13,857 nucleotides of DNA from NCBI GenBank assembly GCA_947463165.1, contig CANHSW010000023.1, positions 1 through 13,857 on the forward strand. The letters run 5' to 3'. Source of the DNA: Cyanobacteriota bacterium. GTDB lineage: Bacteria > Cyanobacteriota > Cyanobacteriia > PCC-6307 > Cyanobiaceae. Made by a program: the position numbers and the translations under genes. The notes under the pieces were generated by a model. The model worked only from the letters and a program-made list of their open reading frames with translations. It made no database searches and was not told the origin of the DNA. Of this stretch, positions 6,936 to 13,636 are shown in pieces (within the stretch, counting starts at the first letter, position 1; each line of letters starts with the position of its first letter).

Positions 6936-8361
6936 CCTGCAGCAGAGCTGCATAAAAGCCATCGCCGGCTTGGCCAGCCGCTCCCTCAGCATTGGCGTCA
7001 GCCGCGCCCCCAGTCGTAGTGGCGCCCGGCCACACCTGCCAGCTTTCCAGCAGGGACAGGGCCGGATAGTCCGCCAGCAGGGCCAACACCTGATCGCAAT
7101 TTTCGGCTGGATGCACGGTGCAGGTGGCATAGACCAGCCGCCCACCGGGTTTTAGCAGGGGCAGTAGTGCCTCCAACAGGCTGCGTTGCAGCTTCACCAG
7201 TGCCTCGATGGCCTCCGGATTGATTCGCCAGCGGGCGTCGGCATGGCGGGCCAGGGTGCCGAGACCGGAGCAGGGGGCATCCAGCAAAATCCTGTCGAAA
7301 TAGCCGATCCAGGCGGGCTTTTCGCTGGCCAGCACCAGGGCGTCGACCGCCAGGGTGCGGATGCAGTTCAGCCCCAGGCGTTCGGCGTTGCGCCGCAGCC
7401 GCTCCAACCTTGCCGACGAGCGATCCACCGCCCAAATCTCCCCTTGATCCCCCATCAGTTCGGCCAGGTGGGTGCTCTTGCCCCCCGGTGCGGCGCAGGC
7501 ATCCAGCACCCGCTGGCCGCTCTGGGGTGCCAGCAGGCTGGCGATGCGCTGGGCGGCTCGATCCTGCACGCACCATTGACCTTCCGCAAACCCCGGCAAC
7601 AGGCGCAGATCGCCGCGGCGTCCCTGCAAACCCAGGCCCAGGGGTAGGCCCGGCAGCGGTTCCACTGTCAGGCCAGCGGCCCGCAAATCCGCCAGCAGTT
7701 GCTCGCTGGAGGCCCGCAGCGGGTTGACGCGTAAATCCACGGAATAGGGGAGGTTGCTGGCCAGGGCAAAGGCCTCGGCCGCCTCCACGGGCAGCCATTG
7801 CAACAGCAGCGCCGCCAGCCAGTCGGGCAGGGAGCGCCGCAGGGCCAGACACTGGGCGGCATCGGCCGGCAGCTCTAACCCCTGCCAGGGTTCAGTGGCT
7901 CGGCTGGCCGCAGAGCTGGCGCTGGGTTCAGGGGCCTGGCTGGTTTCGCTGCCCTGGCGCCTTCGCAGGGCCGAGCGCAGCAGGGCGTTGGCCACCGGCG
8001 CCAGGCGGGCCAGGCCACCGCTTTTTGCCAGTTCCACCGTGGTGCTCACGGCCGCCGATGCCGGCACCCGATCGCTGAACAACAGCTGATAGAGCCCCAG
8101 GTGCAGCAACCAGCGCAGGCGGGGGGGCTGGCGCTGGGCCGGCAGTTTTCCCAGGGCATCGAGCCAGCCATCGAGCAGCCGGCGCTGGCGAATGGTGCCA
8201 TAGGCCAATTCGGTGGCCAGGGCTCGATCGGCGGTGGCCAGTTGTTGGCGCTGCAGCTCCCGCTCCAGGGCGGCATCGGCGTAGGCGCCACTGGCCACCG
8301 CCTGCAGCACCTGCCAAGCCACCTGGCGCGGTGCCAGCCCAATCGGCGCAGACTCAAGCAA
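6931..8361 (-). CDS. rsmB: 16S rRNA (cytosine-967-C5)-methyltransferase
   Basis: RsmB (Sun/Fmu, EC 2.1.1.176) methylates C967 of 16S rRNA using SAM. The N-terminal part is a NusB-like RNA-binding domain (about residues 6-135, with ELAYGTIRQRRLLDGWL). The C-terminal methyltransferase shows the SAM motif DACAAPGGKSTHLAELM (287-303), motif IV DAPCSG with Cys364, and motif VI ATCTVHPAEN with Cys414, the catalytic pair of the RNA m5C family. The C-terminus GDGFYAALL fits. Between the domains lies an Ala/Ser/Gln-rich linker of about 30 residues (133-163). The start is unsure. TTG at 8361 is used because residues upstream are unlike the family and coincide with the end of the neighbouring gene; an ATG at 8412 is the alternative. 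With TTG the gene overlaps the upstream alkyltransferase-like gene by 8 bases, so the two are probably coupled. Confidence 0.92.
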   Translation of the reverse strand: MLESAPIGLAPRQVAWQVLQAVASGAYADAALERELQRQQLATADRALATELAYGTIRQRRLLDGWLDALGKLPAQRQPPRLRWLLHLGLYQLLFSDRVPASAAVSTTVELAKSGGLARLAPVANALLRSALRRRQGSETSQAPEPSASSAASRATEPWQGLELPADAAQCLALRRSLPDWLAALLLQWLPVEAAEAFALASNLPYSVDLRVNPLRASSEQLLADLRAAGLTVEPLPGLPLGLGLQGRRGDLRLLPGFAEGQWCVQDRAAQRIASLLAPQSGQRVLDACAAPGGKSTHLAELMGDQGEIWAVDRSSARLERLRRNAERLGLNCIRTLAVDALVLASEKPAWIGYFDRILLDAPCSGLGTLARHADARWRINPEAIEALVKLQRSLLEALLPLLKPGGRLVYATCTVHPAENCDQVLALLADYPALSLLESWQVWPGATTTGGAADANAEGAAGQAGDGFYAALLQG

Positions 8362-8689
8362 GGGGAAGCGGCGGCGGGCTCCACAGATAGCGCCGCAGCG
8401 GCAACTTGCCATCCCAGCTCACGGGAATGCCCTCGGCGATCAGCCGTTGCCGCTGGATCCAGTCGCTGCCCTCCCGGTTGATGCCCATGCTCACCTGGCC
8501 CTTGGCATTCACCACCCGATGCCAGGGCAGGGGGGAGGGCAGTTGCAGCCGCCTCAAAGCCCAACCCACCTGGCGCGCGCAGCCCGGGGCGCCGATCAGG
8601 GCGGCGATCTGGCCGTAGGTGGCCAGCTGGCCATGGGGAATCAGGGCCACGGCGGCATACACCCGTTGGTCGAAGCTGGATGGGGCCAT
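8354..8689 (-). CDS. Alkyltransferase-like protein (ATL), MGMT family without catalytic Cys
   Basis: This 111-residue protein is the DNA-binding domain of the O6-alkylguanine-DNA alkyltransferase family standing alone. The active-site motif PCHRV is PWHRV (55-59), with Trp in place of the alkyl-accepting Cys. This is the mark of ATL proteins such as E. coli YbaZ, which bind O6-alkylguanine without repairing it and direct the lesion to nucleotide excision repair. Other family features are TYGQIA (24-29, with the helix-turn-helix Tyr25), the ARQVGWAL stretch with the probable Arg finger Arg39, and INREGSDWIQRQRLIAEGI. The ATG at 8689 is used; the longer open frame upstream has no family similarity and runs through trmH. 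It overlaps rsmB at its 3' end and is divergent from trmH across 13 bases. Confidence 0.9.
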   Translation of the reverse strand: MAPSSFDQRVYAAVALIPHGQLATYGQIAALIGAPGCARQVGWALRRLQLPSPLPWHRVVNAKGQVSMGINREGSDWIQRQRLIAEGIPVSWDGKLPLRRYLWSPPPLPLA

Positions 8690-8702
8690 TCCTGCGTTTT
8701 CG

Positions 8703-9392
8703 ATGCCCTTACTGCCCCGACGCTTCGAGCGACTCAAGGCCGTGCTCGATTGCCGCATGGGTGATCTCACCCTGATGCTGGAGCAGGTGGACAAGCCCCA
8801 TAACCTCTCGGCGATCCTGCGCAGCGCCGATGCGGTGGGGTTGGTGGATGCCCATCTGGTCAGTCTGGCGGGACGCCAACCCACCTTCAACAGCACGGCC
8901 CAGGGCAGTCAGAAATGGGTGAAGCTGCACCGCCATGGCACCAGCCTGGAGGCGGTGCAAATGCTCAAGGCCAGGGGCTACAAGCTTTATGGCACCAATC
9001 TGGCGGCGGATGCGATCGACTACCGCGATGGCGATTACACCGGCCCCACAGCCTTTGTGCTCGGGGCTGAGAAGTGGGGCCTCAGCCCGGATACCGCGGC
9101 GATGGTGGACCAGGCGATCCGGATCCCGATGCGGGGCATGGTGCAGTCGCTGAACGTGAGTGTGGCAGCCGCCACCCTGCTGTTCGAAGCCCTGAGGCAG
9201 CGCCAGCGGGCCGGCAAGGTGCCCGAGCGCGGCCAGGGCCTGGCCCCGGGGCAATATCAGTCGCTGCTGTTTGAGTGGGCCTACCCCGAGGTGGCTGCCT
9301 GGTGCCGCCAGCAGGCCAGGCCCTATCCGGAGCTGACTGCGGAGGGGGAGATCAGCGAGGCTTTGCCCCGGTCTCTGCGGCTGCGCTGTTGA
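8703..9392 (+). CDS. trmH: tRNA (guanosine-18-2'-O)-methyltransferase
   Basis: TrmH (SpoU family, EC 2.1.1.34) methylates the 2'-OH of G18 in the tRNA D-loop. The 229-residue protein shows all three SPOUT motifs: VDKPHNLSAILRSADAVG (29-46, with the likely catalytic Arg40), the SAM-knot segment FVLGAEKWGLS (118-128) and IPMRGMVQSLNVSVAAA (141-157). The C-terminal extension with LLFEWAYPEVA and PYPELTAEGEI matches E. coli TrmH rather than the related TrmL or RlmB enzymes, which supports the gene name. The ATG at 8703 is chosen because MPLLPRRFERL resembles the homologous N-terminus; an upstream in-frame ATG at 8619 lies within the opposing gene. The last 41 bases overlap the opposing membrane-protein gene at 9352-9666. 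Confidence 0.94.
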   Translation: MPLLPRRFERLKAVLDCRMGDLTLMLEQVDKPHNLSAILRSADAVGLVDAHLVSLAGRQPTFNSTAQGSQKWVKLHRHGTSLEAVQMLKARGYKLYGTNLAADAIDYRDGDYTGPTAFVLGAEKWGLSPDTAAMVDQAIRIPMRGMVQSLNVSVAAATLLFEALRQRQRAGKVPERGQGLAPGQYQSLLFEWAYPEVAAWCRQQARPYPELTAEGEISEALPRSLRLRC

Positions 9393-9666
9393 GCTGGCCG
9401 GCCTCCGGGGAGCGATAGCTGGTGCTCAGCAAACGGCGGCTGTTGGCGCCAGGAAGCCAGATGGCCAGGGCCAGGCCGGCCAGCTCCAAAACGAGCAGGC
9501 GACCGCCGAGGAGCACCACCAGCAGGGCGATCACGCCCAGCAACTGCTGAAACAGGCTCCAGACATCGTCGCCATTGGCCAGGCCGGTGGCCCAGAGAAC
9601 CACGGCCGCCACCAACAAGAGGATGTCCAACCACAGGGGCACGGCGAATCCGCGTCGGATCGCCAT
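9352..9666 (-). CDS. Small membrane protein, unknown function
   Basis: A 104-residue protein with a basic N-terminus (MAIRRG) and two strongly hydrophobic segments: LWLDILLLVAAVVLWATGL (11-29), and a longer one from LLGVIALLVVLLGG to LALAIWLP (42-72), which may be one long or two short helices. A polar, low-complexity C-terminus follows. The ATG at 9666 is chosen, since the ten-base gap to the upstream permease stop fits an operon. Its 3' end runs 41 bases into trmH on the other strand; without this overlap the tail would lose about 13 residues. Membrane character and tight spacing to the permease suggest a real gene, but I do not recognise the family and a role in transport is not shown. Confidence 0.72.
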   Translation of the reverse strand: MAIRRGFAVPLWLDILLLVAAVVLWATGLANGDDVWSLFQQLLGVIALLVVLLGGRLLVLELAGLALAIWLPGANSRRLLSTSYRSPEAGQLNSAAAETGAKPR

Positions 9667-9676
9667 TGTGGATCCC

Positions 9677-10606
9677 CTAGGCGTCGCTGTGTTGCCCTTG
9701 GCCAGAGCCACTCAGCCAGCTTTCCAGTCCCTCCCCGAGGCAGGAGAGACCCAGCACCAGAATGAACATGGCCAGGCCCGGGTAGAGGGCAGTCCACCAA
9801 ATGCCCGTGGGCACGGCGGTGAGGGCCTGCTGTAGATCGCCGCCCCACTCGGGAACAGTCTCCGGCAGCCCCAGGCCCAGGAAACCCAGCCCGCCCAGCA
9901 CCAGCACCGCATCGGCTGCATTCAGGGTGAGCAGCACCGGCACAGAGGTGATCACATTGCGCAGCAGATAGCGCCGCAGAATCCACAGGGGCCCGGCCCC
10001 AAGCGAGCGGGCCGCTTCTATGTACAACTCAGACTTCACCTGGGCCGTCTGGTTGCGGACGACGCGAAAGTATTGGGGCACGTAGACCACACAAAGGGCG
10101 GCGGCGGCATTGGGCAGGCCTCGGCCGAGCAAAAAGGCCAGCACCACCGACAGCAGCAGCACCGGCAGGGTGTAGAGGGTGTCCATCAGCAGCACCAGGC
10201 CGCGATCCAGCCAGCCCCCCAAATAGCCGCTGAGCATGCCGAGGGGCACGCCGATCAGCAGGGCGATCACCAGGGCCACCACCACCACCTGCAGGGCCAC
10301 CCCACTGCCGGCCAGGGTGCGCACGCAGACATCCCGCCCGAGCCGATCGGTGCCGCACCAGTGGGCCAGGGAAGGGGGGCTGTAGATGGGATTTTGCAGG
10401 CCCAGCGCCGGATCGGGCAGCAGCCCCGCCGCCACCAACAGGGGCGTGAGCAGAGCGATCAGGCCGTACAACACCACGATCGCCACCCCCCAGCGGGCCA
10501 TGCGGCCAGCCAGGCTGGGCGGTGTTCTGGGGAAAAGACTGGATAACAAGGGTTCCCGGTGAGCCAGGCCCCCCCAGTTCAACAGATATCCAGGCCAATC
10601 CCACAT
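9677..10606 (-). CDS. ABC transporter permease, DppC/OppC type
   Basis: A 309-residue inner-membrane permease of the peptide/nickel ABC importer class. After a soluble N-terminus there is a first helix (about 39-60), a periplasmic segment with the family signature HWCGTDRLGRDV (82-93), and four or five further helices. The EAA loop that contacts the ATPase is EAARSLGAGPLWILRRYL (197-214). The C-terminal PEWGGDLQQAL and WWTALYPGLAMFILVLGL stretches are also typical of DppC. The ATG at 10606 is chosen because GGGAG (10619-10615 on the minus strand) lies 8 bases upstream; a GTG at 10621 and an ATG at 10501 are alternatives. Members normally work with a DppB-type partner, two ATPases and a binding protein, none of which is in this window. 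A small membrane-protein gene follows after 10 bases. The substrate cannot be inferred. Confidence 0.88.
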   Translation of the reverse strand: MWDWPGYLLNWGGLAHREPLLSSLFPRTPPSLAGRMARWGVAIVVLYGLIALLTPLLVAAGLLPDPALGLQNPIYSPPSLAHWCGTDRLGRDVCVRTLAGSGVALQVVVVALVIALLIGVPLGMLSGYLGGWLDRGLVLLMDTLYTLPVLLLSVVLAFLLGRGLPNAAAALCVVYVPQYFRVVRNQTAQVKSELYIEAARSLGAGPLWILRRYLLRNVITSVPVLLTLNAADAVLVLGGLGFLGLGLPETVPEWGGDLQQALTAVPTGIWWTALYPGLAMFILVLGLSCLGEGLESWLSGSGQGQHSDA

Positions 10607-10672
10607 CCAGCTTGCTCCCACAGCTAGGCAGACTCTGGAAAACCGCCTACAGAGGCTGGTTGCATGCTCCGA

Positions 10673-10933
10673 TCAGCGCTGGCATACCCCAGGGGGCAGC
10701 CATTGCTTGATATCGATGTAATAGCTCCAGGCTGGTAGCAGCGGGAACGATTCAATGCGCCGCACCCAAAGCAAGTATCGCTTGATACCTTTGACAGCCT
10801 GCCCAAATAGGCCGGGAACCTCTATTACCCCCCCCTTAAGCTGGGTTTTTGTGGTAGGGGGAATTTCAGCAGTCGAGGGCGGCAGCGATTGTGACCAGGA
10901 CTTAATAGATCCCCCTGGCCACCATGGCGCTAT
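10673..10933 (-). pseudogene. Possible gene remnant: open frame without a start codon
   Basis: On the minus strand the frame is open for 86 codons, from just after a TAG (10936-10934) to a TGA (10675-10673). The translation is not GC-biased filler: it has segments such as GGVIEVPGLFGQAVKGIKRY and PLLPAWSYYIDIKQWLPPG, rich in Trp, Tyr, Ile and Lys. There is no ATG, and the only GTG/TTG starts are in the last third. Further stops interrupt the same frame upstream. This may be the decayed end of a gene, part of a dispersed repeat, or chance. I do not recognise the protein. Confidence 0.25.
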
Positions 10934-11106
10934 CTACAGCTTCCCTTCGCTGGAACCGTTTGCTTGGCCCAAAGTTTCGGTTCAGGCATCCCCCAGGCAG
11001 CGACAAGGATCCAGCAAGGGTCCCAGGCAGCCAGGTACTGGCTTCAGGGAGTGGCTCCAGGGAGTGCTTCTAGTGGGTCCTCTGGCCCCAGCGCCCTAGT
11101 TTGATC

Positions 11107-11142
11107 CACCTTGCCCACCAGAGCCTAAGGTGTGGCTATAAT
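11107..11142 (+). promoter_or_regulatory. Consensus -10 box with adjacent inverted repeat
   Basis: A perfect TATAAT lies at 11137-11142. Directly upstream, CACCTT (11107-11112) and AAGGTG (11127-11132) form a perfect inverted repeat with 14 bases between, covering the place of a -35 box. No good -35 match exists at 16-18 bases, so activation by a regulator is conceivable. The site is about 360 bases before the response-regulator start. Confidence 0.4.
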
Positions 11143-11298
11143 CCATCTCGTATGCAGCACTTTTGAATCAACTCGCCTTGCCCAGTCAAACCCAATACCC
11201 AAATACCCCCATTAAATATCCTATTTTTGACTTAAGCTATGTTGCCTGTCAGTCCTGATTTGACTCTCCCCGACCGGAGAGGTTGATCGAGTACCGCT

Positions 11299-11340
11299 GA
11301 TTAAGTCCAGCTCAATAAGTCCAGCCGATTAAGCCAGGCT
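11299..11340 (+). repeat. Three direct repeats with a 14-bp period
   Basis: AAGTCCAGC occurs at 11303-11311 and 11317-11325, and the variant AAGCCAGGC at 11331-11339, exactly 14 bases apart. The full units are GATTAAGTCCAGCT, CAATAAGTCCAGCC and GATTAAGCCAGGCT. They lie about 20 bases upstream of a promoter-like site and may be a protein-binding array or a decayed tandem repeat. Confidence 0.55.
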
Positions 11341-11359
11341 CGGCGGATTGCCTTCTATG

Positions 11360-11388
11360 TTGCTAAATTGTTGCTTGTGGTTTATTAA
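11360..11388 (+). promoter_or_regulatory. Candidate sigma-70-type promoter for the response regulator
   Basis: TTGCTA (11360-11365) and TATTAA (11383-11388) are separated by 17 bases, each matching four of six consensus positions. A start a few bases downstream would give a leader of about 105 bases before the ATG at 11502. The surrounding DNA is AT-rich, which raises the chance of random matches. Confidence 0.4.
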
Positions 11389-11501
11389 TTGTCGCGGAGC
11401 AAGATCTGGCAGTTGCCCATCTTATGTTTTTCCATTCGGGTTCAATACTTCAAGTTCGGCGCCTCAAGTCAACTGCCATTGCTATTACATCTGATTTTTG
11501 A

Positions 11502-12269
11502 ATGATGCAGACCAAGCCAGCACCCCTCTTTCCCTCAGGCGTCTCCAAGTCGGAATCTGAGCAGCCAGCTGGCGCAAGCCGCTTGCTGATCGTGGACGAC
11601 GACTCCGAGCTGCGCCTCTTTTTGCGCCAGGAGCTGGAGTTGGAGGGCTATGTCTGCCAAGAGGCCGCCAACGGCCAGCAGGCTTTGGGCCTATTGCGCA
11701 GCCACTGCTGGGATCTGGTGCTGCTGGATTGGGGCCTGCCGGATTTCAGCGGCCTAGAGGTGTGCCGCCGGCTTCGCCAGGGCGATGTCGCCACCCCAGT
11801 GCTGATGCTCACCGCCCGCGACGAGGTGTGCGACCGGGTGGCAGCGCTGGATTCCGGTGCGGACGACTATCTCACCAAGCCATTTTCCTTGGATGAACTG
11901 CTGGCCCGGGTCAGGGCTCGCCTGCGCCGCAGCGAGTTGGCAATTAAGGACAATCCAGAGCTGCTCAGGTTGGCGGACCTGGAGATAAACCCAGCCAGCC
12001 ACGAGGTGAGCCGTGCCGATGTAATGATAAAACTTTCCCTGCGGGAATTTGAGCTGCTCCACTATTTGGTTAAAAATTCAGGCAAGGTGCTTGCCCGCCA
12101 GCAGATCCTGCGGGAGGTTTGGGGCGACACCTTTATTGGTGACGACAACCTGCTGGATGTTTATGTGGGTTACCTCAGGCGCAAGCTCGAAGTACCAGGT
12201 CTACCTACCTTGATCCAGACGGTTCGAGGGGTGGGCTTCATGGCCAAAGAGGGATCGATCAAGAGCTGA
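11502..12269 (+). CDS. OmpR/PhoB-family response regulator
   Basis: A 255-residue two-component transcription regulator. The receiver domain (about 26-143) has the acidic pocket Asp32-Asp34, phosphoacceptor Asp76 in LVLLDWGLP, Thr104 in LMLTARD and Lys126 in DDYLTKPF. The C-terminal winged-helix DNA-binding domain (about 155-250) shows LSLREFELLHYLVKNSGKVL, QILREVWGD, LLDVYVGYLRRKL and IQTVRGVGFM. An unusual N-terminal extension of about 25 residues, rich in Ser, Pro and Glu, precedes the receiver. ATGATG at 11502 gives two adjacent starts; no ribosome binding site is evident. The gene converges on a histidine kinase gene with an 11-base overlap, and that kinase is its most likely partner. 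Targets are unknown, and I cannot assign it to a named cyanobacterial regulator. Confidence 0.94.
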   Translation: MMQTKPAPLFPSGVSKSESEQPAGASRLLIVDDDSELRLFLRQELELEGYVCQEAANGQQALGLLRSHCWDLVLLDWGLPDFSGLEVCRRLRQGDVATPVLMLTARDEVCDRVAALDSGADDYLTKPFSLDELLARVRARLRRSELAIKDNPELLRLADLEINPASHEVSRADVMIKLSLREFELLHYLVKNSGKVLARQQILREVWGDTFIGDDNLLDVYVGYLRRKLEVPGLPTLIQTVRGVGFMAKEGSIKS

Positions 12270-13557
12270 TCGGCAGATGCAGGCGAAAATCCGCCCCGCC
12301 GCCAGGTACATCTACCACGTCTACTGTTCCACCCATTGCCTTCATCAATAGGGCTACAAGAGCCAGGCCGATGCCGCTGCCGCGCACCCCTTTCGCCGAG
12401 CTACCGCGCACTAATCGCCCAAAAATTGACAACTTTTCGCCATCCGGCACCCCCGGCCCTCTGTCGCATACATGTAAGATAACATCACCACTTTCAGAGG
12501 TTATGCCGAGTTGAACCTCGCTAGATATTGGTGAATATCGCAGGGCATTGTCCACGAGTGCCGCCAGGCACTGCTGTAGCCGTTCGGCATCCGCCGTGAG
12601 CGCAGGTAACTCTGAATCCTCCAAAGGCATCAGCCGCAGCCGACCGGCGCTGCTGGGCTGAAAGCGCTCATAACACTGCAGCAATTGCAATTGAGGATCC
12701 AGGGTCTCTAGCTGCAGGCTCATCCTGCCAGCATCTTGGCGGGCCAACTCCAGCAGGGCGGACACCATCGCCGCCATGGCCCTGGTTTCCGCATCAATTT
12801 GCTGGGCACTACGCAGCAGCTGAGGATCCAGGGGTTGGCGCAGCAGCCTCTGGGTATGGCCACTGATCAGGGTGATCGGCGTGCGCAGCTCATGGGCCAG
12901 TCCATCCACGAAGGTTTTCTGGTGACTCCAGGAGGCCATCAGCCTTTGCCCCAGGCGGTTGAATGATCTGGCAATCATCCGCAGCTCAACTGGCTGTTCG
13001 GCTACGGCCAGCTGCACCACAGAAGCTGGATTACCCTGGCTGGCGTCCAGCTGCTGGCCCAGCCTGCGCAGCGGTTTAACCAGGCCAAAATGCAATGCTG
13101 GTCTTAACAACAGGCTGGTGAACAGGCTGGAGATGCCTGCAACCACAATCAACAGCTGCTGCGACAAATGCTCTTGACGCAGCGACTGGGTGAAGTTCTG
13201 GCACACCAACACCTGCACAGAGTATCCACTGGCCAAGGGCATAGACACCCGACTGCTCATCCAAACATCGCCAGCAACATCGGCGGGCCGGGCCCCAGCA
13301 GCGGGGCAAACAATCTGCAACCAGGGACCCAAGGATGTGCTTTGACAACTGCTGGGCGGCTCTAGCAGCCACTGGTTTTGAAGCTGACCTAGCAACTGCT
13401 GATGGATCTGATGGCGTTGCAGGTCAGCCAGATGACTATTAGCCACCAGTAATAGTGCGTAGCCAGCCAGTACGGCCAGCAGCGTGGTGGATTGCAGTCT
13501 GCGGATCAAGGCAAACGACCTGAACCTCTTGTCACTCTCGTCGCGCCAGCTAAGCAC
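12259..13557 (-). CDS. Membrane sensor histidine kinase
   Basis: A 432-residue two-component sensor kinase. Two membrane helices (about 23-40 and 133-152) flank a periplasmic domain of about 90 residues with three cysteines (71, 84, 119). A HAMP-like linker follows (about 155-208). The HisKA domain has the phosphoacceptor His222 in GLAHELRTP. The ATPase domain has the N box LVDNALRYS (Asn337), G1 DRGPGVP (365-371), an F-box region LSIFGRLVRG and G2 GSGIGLALV (393-401), so it should be an active kinase. The GTG at 13557 is used, with GAGAGG 11 bases upstream; a TTG 16 codons further in is an alternative. The gene is convergent with the response regulator and divergent from the pilin gene. Its signal is unknown; the periplasmic domain matches no sensor fold I recognise. 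Confidence 0.92.
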   Translation of the reverse strand: MLSWRDESDKRFRSFALIRRLQSTTLLAVLAGYALLLVANSHLADLQRHQIHQQLLGQLQNQWLLEPPSSCQSTSLGPWLQIVCPAAGARPADVAGDVWMSSRVSMPLASGYSVQVLVCQNFTQSLRQEHLSQQLLIVVAGISSLFTSLLLRPALHFGLVKPLRRLGQQLDASQGNPASVVQLAVAEQPVELRMIARSFNRLGQRLMASWSHQKTFVDGLAHELRTPITLISGHTQRLLRQPLDPQLLRSAQQIDAETRAMAAMVSALLELARQDAGRMSLQLETLDPQLQLLQCYERFQPSSAGRLRLMPLEDSELPALTADAERLQQCLAALVDNALRYSPISSEVQLGITSESGDVILHVCDRGPGVPDGEKLSIFGRLVRGSSAKGVRGSGIGLALVALLMKAMGGTVDVVDVPGGGADFRLHLPISS

Positions 13558-13563
13558 AGATTC

Positions 13564-13611
13564 GAATGCCTCTCGCTTAGGAAACTCTCAGCCAACCCTA
13601 AGCCGGCATTC
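13564..13611. promoter_or_regulatory. Two-part inverted repeat between kinase and pilin genes
   Basis: Outer arms GAATGCC (13564-13570) and GGCATTC (13605-13611), and inner arms GCTTAGG (13575-13581) and CCTAAGC (13597-13603), are both perfect reverse complements in nested order. They are separated by TCTC on one side and a single C on the other, around a 15-base loop. The structure could form a 14-bp hairpin in RNA of either strand, or serve as an operator. The GAGAGG that may be the kinase ribosome binding site (13574-13569) lies within its internal loop and outer stem. Confidence 0.75.
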
Positions 13612-13636
13612 ATCCAACCCCTGCAGCCCCGGGGGC

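Larger units (their letters stand above)
10607..11501. other. 0.9-kb region without a convincing gene
   Basis: This stretch between the permease and the response regulator has no frame with a supported start and family motifs. A 114-codon plus-strand frame (10755-11099) and an 86-codon minus-strand frame without a normal start (10933-10676) overlap each other; at most one could be a gene remnant. The right half is AT-richer than the rest: a hand count gives about 44% GC over 11161-11280. It contains promoter-like sites, short inverted repeats (for example CTCTCC and GGAGAG flanking CCGACC near 11265-11282) and a 14-base-period repeat. No tRNA, rRNA or recognised small RNA was seen. Confidence 0.6.

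Noticed and set aside
10775..10788. GTATC-GCTT-GATAC small hairpin
   Set aside because: A 5-bp stem in this length of sequence is expected by chance and is not linked to a gene boundary.
10821..10861. C-run, TTAAGCTGGG and TTTTT as an intrinsic terminator
   Set aside because: Only a 3-bp CCC/GGG stem precedes the T-run, and no plus-strand gene lies upstream that would need it.
10755..11099. 114-codon plus-strand frame in the gene-free region
   Set aside because: It has no ribosome binding site, no family motif, a Pro/Gly/Ser-rich translation, and overlaps another open frame on the opposite strand.
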